Source: Propionibacteriaceae bacterium
GTDB lineage: Bacteria; Actinomycetota; Actinomycetes; Propionibacteriales; Propionibacteriaceae
Direction: 5' to 3'
NCBI GenBank assembly: GCA_003153855.1
Contig: PMBM01000075.1
Span: 7,477 to 16,190, forward strand
Length of the DNA: 8,714 bases
The notes beneath the pieces were generated by a model. It was not told the DNA's origin. It worked only from the letters and a program-made list of their open reading frames with translations, and ran no database searches. The position numbers were made by a program, and so were the translations under genes. This document shows, one piece after another, positions 1 through 6,071 of the stretch (positions are counted from its first letter, which is position 1; every line of letters begins with the position of its first letter).

Positions 1-1109
1 CGAAGGTGACGACCGATTTCGGCAGCCTCAAGAACGTCGCGTACGTGTCGCCTGCCAACGGCGACGTCCCCGAGACGAACCCGCTGGTTGTCCCCACCCT
101 GACGACGGACACGTCGACCAGTGCGACCGACAACGACGCTCAGGCGAGCATCGACGTGGCCTCCCCGGTCTCCGTGGGCGACTACGTCTGGTGGGACATC
201 AACCGCGACGGTCTGCAGACGTCGGGCGAGCCGGGCATCCCCGACGTCACGGTGACCCTGCTGGACGTCGAGGGGACGGTCGTGGCAACCACCACGACCG
301 ACGCAGGAGGCTACTACGCGTTCGCCGGTCTCACGCCTGGTCAGAACTACACCGTGGTCTTCACGGCTCCGTCAGGTGCAGCCCTCACGACCCGGAACGC
401 CGGGTCTGACGACGCGATCGACTCCGACCCGCTGGTCGACGGCAAGGTGGTCTTCACGGCTCCCTCGACCGGGGCCGACCTGACGGCCCCCAGGACGGCT
501 GACCTGCCGACGATCGATGCTGGCTTCGTCAAGCTCAACCTGACGCTCACGAAGGCCGTCACCTCGTCGGGCCCCTACTACGGGGGCGCGAACGTGACGT
601 ACCAGCTCGTGCCGCACAACGACGGCCCGGTGGACGCACTGCCTGGTTGGTCCGTGACCGAGGTTCTGCCCTCGGGCAGCACCCTCGTCGGCCTGAGCGG
701 CGACGGTTACACCTGCTTCGCCAGTCTGGTCTGCACCAACTCGGCCACGCTGCCCGCAGGTGCCGACGCCAAGCCGATCACCGTCGTCGTCCAGATTCCG
801 GCAGACCTCACGGGCCCGTTCAAGAACGTGGCCTACGTCTCACCGGCGGACACCGAGACCCCGGAGACCAACCCGCTCGTCGTGCCGATCATCACGACCG
901 ACACGTCGGCGTCCGCGACCGACAACGACGCTCAGGCTGTCATCGACGTCCTGCCGCCGCAGACGGAGCCCACCAACATCGTCATCACCCTGCCGAACAC
1001 GGGCACAACGATCCCGCTGACGTGGCTTCTCGGAGCCATCGGGATCGTCGCTGCCGGTGTGATCCTGCTGGGTGCGTCGAGGTTCAGCGCGGGCGGTCGT
1101 AAGCACTGA
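1..1109 (+). CDS. C-terminal part of a modular LPXTG surface protein (SdrD B-like and DUF11-like domains), 5'-truncated
   Basis: Probable sortase-anchored adhesin or surface-layer protein; only the C-terminal part lies in the window. The frame is open to the left edge, so the GTG at 6 is probably an internal Val and not the start. Numbering from that codon: residues 1-51 are the tail of an upstream repeat; 55-174 form an SdrD B-like domain opening with GDYVWWDINRDG and a DxNxDG loop of the calcium-binding kind; 176-316 form a DUF11-like domain with two cysteines (C237, C243) that could pair outside the cell. The sorting signal follows: LPNTG at 329-333 (nt 990-1004), a hydrophobic helix at about 337-358, and a basic tail ending GGRKH. 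Sortase would cleave between T and G and link the protein to peptidoglycan. No sortase gene is visible here. The ligand is unknown. Domain names come from pattern recognition without a profile search; the LPXTG signal is the firmest part. Confidence 0.9.
   Translation, partial: KVTTDFGSLKNVAYVSPANGDVPETNPLVVPTLTTDTSTSATDNDAQASIDVASPVSVGDYVWWDINRDGLQTSGEPGIPDVTVTLLDVEGTVVATTTTDAGGYYAFAGLTPGQNYTVVFTAPSGAALTTRNAGSDDAIDSDPLVDGKVVFTAPSTGADLTAPRTADLPTIDAGFVKLNLTLTKAVTSSGPYYGGANVTYQLVPHNDGPVDALPGWSVTEVLPSGSTLVGLSGDGYTCFASLVCTNSATLPAGADAKPITVVVQIPADLTGPFKNVAYVSPADTETPETNPLVVPIITTDTSASATDNDAQAVIDVLPPQTEPTNIVITLPNTGTTIPLTWLLGAIGIVAAGVILLGASRFSAGGRKH
30..158 (+). repeat. Intragenic repeat, copy 1 (43 codons)
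   Basis: This stretch encodes KNVAYVSPA...PETNPLVVP...TTDTS...SATDNDAQA.IDV. It matches the segment at 822-950 at 35 of 43 residues, counted by eye with no gaps. It is the end of a DUF11-like unit, so the protein is built from repeating modules and at least one more copy of the domain should lie left of the window. Confidence 0.9.
822..950 (+). repeat. Intragenic repeat, copy 2 (43 codons)
   Basis: Second copy of the 43-codon unit seen at 30-158. It lies at the end of the complete DUF11-like domain, just before the Pro-rich linker to the LPNTG signal. The blocks PETNPLVVP and SATDNDAQA are identical in the two copies. Confidence 0.9.
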
Positions 1110-1122
1110 CCGCTACACCGTT

Positions 1123-1164
1123 CACCGAGGGGTGCCGCTCATTCGTGAGCGGCACCCCTCGGTG
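1123..1164 (+). terminator. Perfect 19-bp hairpin with TTCG loop, probable intrinsic terminator
   Basis: Bases 1123-1141 (CACCGAGGGGTGCCGCTCA) are the exact reverse complement of 1146-1164, with loop TTCG at 1142-1145. The hairpin begins 13 bases after the stop codon of the LPXTG protein gene. No long T run follows (TGTTCC), which is common for strong GC-rich terminators in actinobacteria. It probably ends the surface-protein transcript and could also stop readthrough on the other strand, since the stem is symmetric. Confidence 0.9.
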
Positions 1165-1207
1165 TGTTCCGGGGCGAGGCGAATGAGTCCGGCAGGTCGC
1201 TCGCCAG

Positions 1208-1236
1208 TTGCCAAGAGACGGCGGGGCTCTTACGTT
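1208..1236 (+). promoter_or_regulatory. Candidate sigma-70-type promoter for the two-domain adhesin gene
   Basis: TTGCCA (1208-1213) and TACGTT (1231-1236) are separated by exactly 17 bases. The -35 matches TTGACA at five of six positions, and the -10 fits the actinobacterial TAnnnT pattern. Transcription would begin near 1243, giving a leader of roughly 45-50 bases before the GTG at 1290. It lies just beyond the upstream terminator, as expected if the gene is transcribed independently. Confidence 0.5.
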
Positions 1237-1289
1237 GGAACAAGGCCTTTCACATTCGAGAACTGCCGGGGAGAGTCTGGGGTGTCATC

Positions 1290-2282
1290 GTGACTCACCT
1301 GTCGCGCGTACGTAAGGCCCAGATCATCGTGGCACTCGTCGTCCTGATCGGCGCAGTCACGGTGATCTGGATCACGGAGTCGAGGCGTACCCCGTCGCTC
1401 AACGGGGCATTCTCGAACGTCGCGATCACGGCCGCATCCGGGTCAGGTCCCATCTACCCCTGGAAGCAGATCAAGGTCACCGCCGACTGGAAGGTCCCTG
1501 ACCGCACCGCCGCCGGGACGGCGTTCTCGCTCGGCTGGCCCACCTCCCAGCTCAAGGGCATCGGCGGCACCCTTGTGCTGAAGACCACCGACAACGACAC
1601 CATCGAGAACTGCAGCCTGGGGGCGTCGAGCCTGGACTGCGTCCTGACCTCGTACGTGACCACCCATCCGTACGACATCAAGGGCACCGTCTGGTTCACC
1701 CTGACCCAGGTGAACATCCCCGAGAACTCGACCGTGACCATCCCCTTCGTGTCCGGCAACACCACGATCGCCGCGGCGTACTCCACGACTGGTTCCGTCG
1801 CGACGACCTTCACAGGCATCGGCTACTACAAGGACGTCTGGGTTCACGACGGCACGGTCACCTGGTACGTCTACCTGCCGGGCGACAAGACGGGGCAGGC
1901 GGCCGACTACACAGGAGTCGTCGTCGCGGAGACGCTCGGAGGCGACCAGACGTACCAGCAGGCGTTCCTGCCCGGGACGTTCTCCCTGGAGCACGCCACC
2001 AAGCTCAACACCGCCGGCACATGGCCGGTCTGGGAGACCGCCTCGACGAAGCTGTACACCGTGACCCCCACCGGCTCGAGCTCGTTCACCCTCACCGCCC
2101 CGAAGCTGGCTGCGGGCGGTTGGTGGCGTCTCGTGTACAACGTCACGGTGTCGCCATCCGCCTACAAAGGGACGATCTCCGACACGGCGAAGGCCTCGTG
2201 GGACGGCCAGAAGACGCTGTCGGCGACGTACTCGGAGGTGTACGTCGATGCGGGCGGCACCGGCAGCGGTCAGGCCCGGTAG
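1290..2282 (+). CDS. Membrane-anchored two-domain Ig-like adhesin candidate
   Basis: Predicted 330-residue surface-exposed protein, not recognised as a named gene. Residues 1-9 are basic (MTHLSRVRK) and are followed by a hydrophobic helix at about 10-28 with no clear signal-peptidase or lipobox site, so it reads as an uncleaved anchor with the C-terminus outside. About 40-170 is beta-rich with the pattern KVTADWKVP...GTAFSLGWP...ENC...DCVLTSYV...GTVWFTL, resembling the N2-type Ig domain of SdrG/ClfA-like adhesins; C108 and C117 could pair. About 171-322 ([15 protein letters not shown]...WRLVYNVTV) resembles the N3-type domain. There is no LPXTG, CnaB repeat or C-terminal helix, so it differs from full-length MSCRAMM proteins. 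GTG 1290 was chosen because the basic-hydrophobic anchor begins there and GGGGAGAG lies upstream at 1268-1275, though 14 bases away. A longer frame reaches back to 1164 but that part runs into the terminator. The domain family is inferred. Confidence 0.8.
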   Translation: MTHLSRVRKAQIIVALVVLIGAVTVIWITESRRTPSLNGAFSNVAITAASGSGPIYPWKQIKVTADWKVPDRTAAGTAFSLGWPTSQLKGIGGTLVLKTTDNDTIENCSLGASSLDCVLTSYVTTHPYDIKGTVWFTLTQVNIPENSTVTIPFVSGNTTIAAAYSTTGSVATTFTGIGYYKDVWVHDGTVTWYVYLPGDKTGQAADYTGVVVAETLGGDQTYQQAFLPGTFSLEHATKLNTAGTWPVWETASTKLYTVTPTGSSSFTLTAPKLAAGGWWRLVYNVTVSPSAYKGTISDTAKASWDGQKTLSATYSEVYVDAGGTGSGQAR

Positions 2283-2371
2283 ACCCCAGGCGACGACACA
2301 GCGTGGTGCTGGCGAGCCGCAACGACCGCGCGTCGCACGGCGCGTTGCACGTGCCCAGCCCCGATGGCACA

Positions 2372-3346
2372 GTGACGTCCGTGGCGAGTGACTCCTTGGG
2401 GCGTGAGATGTCCGCCTACCTCGACCACCTGCGCGTCGAGAGGGGTCTGAGCGCGAACACGCTCGCCGCGTACGGACGGGACCTCGACAGGTACGCGACC
2501 TGGCTGAGGGGACAAGGGGTGACGGGTCCGCAGGCGATCACCGGCGAGACTCTGGAGGCGTACTCGACCTCGCTGAGGGGCCCGGTGCCCGACGGCTCGT
2601 CCCTGGCGCCGGCGAGCATCGCGCGGATGCTGGCCGCGGTCCGAGGGCTTCACCGGTTCTGGGCGATCGAGCACGTGACGCCCGACGACCTCGCGCGTTT
2701 CGTGGCACCGCCTCGTACATCCCGAAGGCTGCCGAAGGCACTGTCCGTCGACGAGGTGCAACGCCTCATCGCAGCCGCCGGGTCCGACGGCGAAGCGCCC
2801 CAGACGACGTCCGCGCAGCTGTGCGACGTGGCGCTCACCGAGCTGCTGTACGGCACGGGCGCGCGCATCAGCGAGGTGGTGGCGCTCGACGTGGACGAGC
2901 TCGAACGCGCGCTGAGCGACCCGACGATGGGCTTGCGGCTGGTCGGCAAGGGCGACAAGGAGCGGTTGGTCCCGCTGGGGTCGTACGCCAGGTCCGCCGT
3001 GGAGGCCTGGCTCGTACGTGGCAGGCCGGCTCTCTCATCGCGTGCCGTCCGCGCAACACCTGCGCTCCTCCTGAACGAACGCGGCGGTCGGCTGACCCGC
3101 CAGAGCGCGTTCAACCGGATCAGGGCGGCGGCGCAGAGAGCGGGGATCGCGAGCGAGGTGTCGCCGCACAGCCTGAGGCACTCGTACGCCACCCATCTCC
3201 TCGACGGCGGCGCCGATGTCAGGGTGGTCCAGGAGCTGCTGGGCCACGCGTCCGTCACGACCACGCAGATCTACACGCTGGTGACCGTCGACCATCTGCG
3301 CGACGTCTATCGGGAGGCGCACCCGCGCGCCCGGGACGTCGGATGA
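2372..3346 (+). CDS. xerD: Tyrosine recombinase XerD
   Basis: Site-specific recombinase that, with XerC, resolves chromosome dimers at dif near the terminus. From GTG 2372 it is 324 residues, close to the usual 300 or so. The N-terminal SAM-like core-binding domain is at about 10-112 ([21 protein letters not shown]). The catalytic domain is at about 122-318 and carries R165 (GTGAR), K193 ([12 protein letters not shown]), H266 and R269 ([12 protein letters not shown]), H292 ([13 protein letters not shown]) and nucleophile Y301. The H266-R269-H292-Y301 spacings equal those of E. coli XerD. The start is uncertain: GTG at 2351, 2372 and 2381 and ATG at 2408 are all in frame, and none has a strong ribosome binding site; 2372 gives the length expected ahead of the first helix. 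XerD rather than XerC is supported mainly by the parA-scpA-scpB neighbourhood. The 89 bases between the previous gene and this start hold no convincing promoter or terminator. Confidence 0.95.
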   Translation: MTSVASDSLGREMSAYLDHLRVERGLSANTLAAYGRDLDRYATWLRGQGVTGPQAITGETLEAYSTSLRGPVPDGSSLAPASIARMLAAVRGLHRFWAIEHVTPDDLARFVAPPRTSRRLPKALSVDEVQRLIAAAGSDGEAPQTTSAQLCDVALTELLYGTGARISEVVALDVDELERALSDPTMGLRLVGKGDKERLVPLGSYARSAVEAWLVRGRPALSSRAVRATPALLLNERGGRLTRQSAFNRIRAAAQRAGIASEVSPHSLRHSYATHLLDGGADVRVVQELLGHASVTTTQIYTLVTVDHLRDVYREAHPRARDVG

Positions 3347-3411
3347 GGCTCTCCCGCGACACGCCCTGACGGCTCGCCCGGTGAGATCCCGCTGTCCAAC
3401 AGCCTCGGCAC

Positions 3412-3417
3412 TAGGGT
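3412..3417 (+). promoter_or_regulatory. Possible -10 element (TAGGGT) ahead of the parA-scpAB-rluB operon
   Basis: TAGGGT fits the TAnnnT form common in actinobacterial -10 boxes and would place the transcript start near 3424, about 30 bases before the TTG start of parA. No good -35 hexamer is visible at the proper distance. The 107-base gap after xerD (3347-3453) otherwise holds only a 5-bp inverted repeat, GCTGT-cca-ACAGC (3391-3403), and the parA ribosome binding site. Confidence 0.35.
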
Positions 3418-3443
3418 TGATGCAAAGGCGACAAATCACCACG

Positions 3444-3448
3444 AGGAG
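3444..3448 (+). promoter_or_regulatory. Ribosome binding site fixing the TTG start of parA
   Basis: AGGAG at 3444-3448 lies five bases ahead of TTG 3454. It is the strongest Shine-Dalgarno match in this gap and supports TTG as the start. Confidence 0.75.
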
Positions 3449-3453
3449 CTCCG

Positions 3454-4332
3454 TTGGCCAGAGGCGAGCAGGAGGAACTGTCGGCCGGGATGGTGGGTCC
3501 GACAGGGCGGCCGTGGCCCGACCTGCCAGCGGCTCGCCCGCCGCACCCCGGCAAGAGGCATGGGCTGGTCGTCGCGATGTGCAACCAGAAGGGTGGGGTC
3601 GGCAAGACGACGACCACGATCAACCTCGGCGCTGCGCTGGCGGAGACCGGTCGCAGGGTGCTTCTCGTCGACTTCGACCCGCAGGGCTCGGCGTCCGTCG
3701 GTCTGGGCGTCAACCCGCACACGCTCGAGCGCACGATCTACAACCTGCTGCTCAGCCGTACGATCGACGCAGGAGACATCATCGTGCCGACGGGTGTCGA
3801 GAACATGGACATCCTGCCGGCCAACATCGACCTCTCCGCGGCCGAGCTGCAGCTCGTCAGCGAGGTGGCCCGAGAGCAGACCCTGAAGAGGGTGCTCGAC
3901 CGGCTGCGCGGCGACTACGACATGATCCTCATCGACTGCGCCCCGTCGCTGGGCCTGCTCACGGTGAACGCGCTGACAGCCGCCGACAAGGTGATCACGC
4001 CCTTGGAGTGCGAGTTCTTCGCGCTGCGCGGGATCGCGCTCCTCACCGACACCGTCAACAAGGTCAAGGACCGCCTCAACCCGGACCTCGAGATGCTCGG
4101 CATCCTCGGGACGATGTTCGACTCGCGCACCCTGCACGGTCGCGAGGTGCTCGACCGCGTCGTCCAGGCATTCGGCGAGACGGTCTTCCACACGGTCATC
4201 CGCCGCACGATCAAGTTCCCCGAGACGACAGTGGCGGGGGAGCCGATCACCACGTACGCGCCGACGTCGAGCGGCGCCGACCAGTACCGAACCCTGGCTC
4301 GAGAGGTGCTGGCACGATGCCCAGACGCGTAA
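3454..4332 (+). CDS. parA: ParA/Soj-family ATPase (orphan, no ParB)
   Basis: Deviant Walker A ATPase of the ParA/Soj family, 292 residues, cytoplasmic and nucleoid-associated by family. The Walker A motif KGGVGKTT is at 46-53, with signature Lys46 and Lys51; the A' motif VDFDPQG is at 72-78; Walker B ILIDCAPS is at 158-165. A Pro/Arg-rich stretch of about 36 residues precedes the core (MARGEQEELSAGMV...HPGKRHG) and is not part of the fold. The start is TTG, chosen from the ribosome binding site. The last 16 bases overlap the next gene. A ParA-like gene directly ahead of scpA is a known arrangement in actinobacteria; it is normally distinct from the oriC-proximal parAB pair. No ParB or consensus parS was seen. 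A role in nucleoid organisation with the condensin is inferred from position. The symbol denotes family membership; it is not a claim that this is the chromosomal segregation ParA. Confidence 0.93.
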   Translation: MARGEQEELSAGMVGPTGRPWPDLPAARPPHPGKRHGLVVAMCNQKGGVGKTTTTINLGAALAETGRRVLLVDFDPQGSASVGLGVNPHTLERTIYNLLLSRTIDAGDIIVPTGVENMDILPANIDLSAAELQLVSEVAREQTLKRVLDRLRGDYDMILIDCAPSLGLLTVNALTAADKVITPLECEFFALRGIALLTDTVNKVKDRLNPDLEMLGILGTMFDSRTLHGREVLDRVVQAFGETVFHTVIRRTIKFPETTVAGEPITTYAPTSSGADQYRTLAREVLARCPDA

Positions 4333-4610
4333 GCCTGCCAGGAGCCAACGAGCTCTTCCGCGGCGGTCCCGACTCCGCGGAGGCGACCCAGGCCGGTACG
4401 GCCTCGGGACGGATCCGTCATGACGAGAAGATCACCGTGTACGTCTCCGCCGACGAGCTGATCAGGCTCGAGCAGGCACGTCTCACGCTGCGGGTGCAGG
4501 GCATCGCGGTCGACCGCGGCCGGTTCGTACGGGCCGCCATCGCCGCTGCGCTGGCCGACCTCGAGGAGAACGGCGACTCTGCGGACGTGATCTCCCGACT
4601 CGGCGACTGA
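4317..4610 (+). CDS. Small ribbon-helix-helix-like protein between parA and scpA
   Basis: 97-residue protein of unknown function. The N-terminal 35 residues (MPRRVSLPGANELFRGG...) look unstructured and basic at the start. Residues 37-84 fit a ribbon-helix-helix DNA-binding fold: strand EKITVYV (37-43), helix from SADELIRLEQARLTLRV (44-60), turn GIAVDRG, helix RFVRAAIAAALADLEE (69-84). The first helix or turn is a few residues longer than in a standard RHH. It starts at ATG 4317 inside the end of parA (16-base overlap in another frame), and its TGA shares one base with the ATG of scpA (TGATG), so it is held in the operon by coupling on both sides. It may be the DNA-binding or regulatory partner of the ParA, in place of ParB, or an operon autoregulator. 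The fold is inferred from sequence pattern only. That it is a real gene is well supported by the continuous frame, the overlaps and the codon bias. Confidence 0.85.
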   Translation: MPRRVSLPGANELFRGGPDSAEATQAGTASGRIRHDEKITVYVSADELIRLEQARLTLRVQGIAVDRGRFVRAAIAAALADLEENGDSADVISRLGD

Positions 4611-5434
4611 TGTCCGAGTCGGTCATCGGAACCAGGGCGGAGCAGTTCTCGGTCCACCTGGACAACTTCACCGGGCCGTTCGACCTGCTCCTCCAGCTCA
4701 TCTCGCGTCACAAGCTCGACGTCACAGAGATCGCGCTCGCCGAGGTCACGGACGAGTTCATCGGCCACATCCGGTCCCAGGGGATCCACTGGGACCTCGA
4801 GCAGACGAGCCAGTTCCTCGTCGTCGCGTCGACGCTCCTGGATCTCAAGACCGCCCGCCTGCTTCCGCAGGGGGAGGTCGAGGACCCCGAGGACCTGGCG
4901 CTGCTCGAGGCCCGCGACCTGCTCTTCGCCCGACTCCTCCAGTACAGGGCGTTCAGGCTGGTCGCCGCGTGGATCGACGGGACGCTGGCGACCGAGGGAC
5001 AGCACTACGTACGGCCGGGCGGTCTCGAGCCGCAGTTCTCGGTCCTGCTGCCCGATGTCGACTTCGACCTGTCGCCGGACCAGTTCGCGGCCCTCGCAGC
5101 CCGAGCGATGGAGCCGCGGACGGTCGCCGAGGTCTCGGTGACCCACATCCACCAGACGCGGGTGAGCGTGGCCGACCAGGCCGTGGTCGTCGCCGAACGA
5201 CTCCGGCGGTCGGGTTCGGCGACGTTCCGGGCGCTCATCGCCGACGCGCCTGACAAGCTGACGGTCGTAGCACGGTTCCTGGCGCTGCTCGAGCTGTTCC
5301 GCAGCGGATCGGTCCAGTTCGAGCAGATGACGCCCCTGGGTGAGATCGTTGTCCGTTGGACAGGGACCACGAGCGGCGACGTCGAGGTGTCGGACGAGTT
5401 CGACGAACCGCAGCCCCTGGCGAGCGAGGAGTGA
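4610..5434 (+). CDS. scpA: Condensin kleisin subunit ScpA
   Basis: Kleisin of the SMC-ScpAB condensin, which bridges the SMC heads and loads or extrudes chromosomal DNA loops. It has 274 residues, normal for the family. The N-terminal helical region that contacts the SMC neck is at about 13-60 (FSVHLDNFTGPFDLLLQLISRHKLD and the following TEIALAEVTDEF). A conserved helix follows (FLVVASTLLDLKTARLLP, 69-86). The middle part (about 95-200) is where ScpB binds. The C-terminal winged helix that contacts the SMC head is at about 204-252 (TFRALIADAPDKLTVVARFLALLELF...). An acidic tail ends the protein. The ATG shares one base with the upstream TGA and no Shine-Dalgarno is seen, so translation probably depends on termination-reinitiation. 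Confidence 0.96.
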   Translation: MSESVIGTRAEQFSVHLDNFTGPFDLLLQLISRHKLDVTEIALAEVTDEFIGHIRSQGIHWDLEQTSQFLVVASTLLDLKTARLLPQGEVEDPEDLALLEARDLLFARLLQYRAFRLVAAWIDGTLATEGQHYVRPGGLEPQFSVLLPDVDFDLSPDQFAALAARAMEPRTVAEVSVTHIHQTRVSVADQAVVVAERLRRSGSATFRALIADAPDKLTVVARFLALLELFRSGSVQFEQMTPLGEIVVRWTGTTSGDVEVSDEFDEPQPLASEE

Positions 5435-5435
5435 C

Positions 5436-6071
5436 ATGACGGAGCAGATGCACCCAGCAGAGCTCGACGACGACGCCCTGTCGGGCGCGATCGAGGCGTT
5501 GCTGCTGATGGCCACCGAGCCGATGCCGGCCGTCGAGCTGGCACAGGCGCTCAAGGCACCCGTCACCAGGGTCGAGGCGGCGCTGGCGGACCTCGTGCGC
5601 TTCTACATCGAGACGAAGCGCGGCTTCGAGCTGCGCCACGCCGGCGGTGGCTGGCGGTACGCGACCCGTCCGGAGCACGCGTCGGTGATCTCCGCGTACG
5701 TGCTCGAGGGCCAGCACGGCCGCCTCTCGCAGGCAGCCCTGGAGACGCTCGCGGTGATCGCCTACCTGCAGCCGGCGAGCAGGAGCCGGATCTCGGCGGT
5801 ACGTGGCGTCAACGTCGACGGTGTGGTCCGAACGTTGCTGGCACGCGACCTCATCACCGAGACTGGACGCGACCCGATCTCCGGTGCCGTCCTGTTCACC
5901 ACGACTGCGTACTTCCTGGAGCGCATGGGCCTCACGTCGCTCGACGACCTCCCACCGCTGGCGCCTCACCTGCCGGACGCCACGACCCTGGAGGCCGAGC
6001 TGCTCGCGGCCACACAACCGATGTCTTCATCCCTTTCCTCTGAGGAGCCTCATGACCCCGACAACGCATGA
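5436..6071 (+). CDS. scpB: Condensin accessory subunit ScpB
   Basis: Winged-helix partner that binds as a dimer to ScpA in the SMC complex. It has 211 residues. The first winged helix is at about 14-85 (SGAIEALLLMATEPMPAVELAQAL...GFELRHAGGGWRYATRPE). The second is at about 95-165, with the family signature LSQAALETLAVIAYLQP...RISAVRGVNVDGVVRTLLARDLI and the closing LFTTTAYFLERMGL. The tail after about 185 is Ser/acid-rich and likely disordered. ATG 5436 is one base after the scpA stop and has GAGGAG at 5426-5431. A longer frame back to 5340 was rejected because that part is the scpA coding sequence read out of frame. The last 20 bases overlap rluB. Confidence 0.95.
   Translation: MTEQMHPAELDDDALSGAIEALLLMATEPMPAVELAQALKAPVTRVEAALADLVRFYIETKRGFELRHAGGGWRYATRPEHASVISAYVLEGQHGRLSQAALETLAVIAYLQPASRSRISAVRGVNVDGVVRTLLARDLITETGRDPISGAVLFTTTAYFLERMGLTSLDDLPPLAPHLPDATTLEAELLAATQPMSSSLSSEEPHDPDNA
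6043..6047 (+). promoter_or_regulatory. Ribosome binding site of rluB inside scpB
   Basis: AGGAG lies four bases ahead of ATG 6052 and within the last codons of scpB. It selects 6052 over the ATG at 6068, which is in another frame. Confidence 0.7.

Noticed and set aside
1164..1289. Longer start for the adhesin candidate
   Set aside because: The extra 42 residues begin in the terminator stem and cover the candidate promoter; the basic-hydrophobic anchor begins at GTG 1290.
2021..2371. N-terminal extension of the xerD frame
   Set aside because: It overlaps the end of the adhesin gene in another frame and is unlike any XerD N-terminus; the core-binding domain begins soon after 2372.
3391..3403. 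Inverted repeat GCTGT-cca-ACAGC ahead of parA as an operator
   Set aside because: A 5-bp stem is too short to distinguish from chance, and no second copy was seen nearby. It remains a possible site for the RHH-like protein but cannot be supported.
3381..4316. Upstream part of the frame that ends at 4610, out of frame with parA
   Set aside because: The translation is Arg/Pro/Gly-rich low complexity overlapping the Walker motifs of parA in another frame. Only the part from ATG 4317 looks like a protein.
4418..5566. Long open frame on the minus strand, 382 codons, opposite scpA and the start of scpB
   Set aside because: It is antisense to clear ScpA and ScpB coding sequence, its product is low-complexity and rich in Arg, Asp, Glu and Leu with no family pattern, and such frames are expected by chance at high GC.
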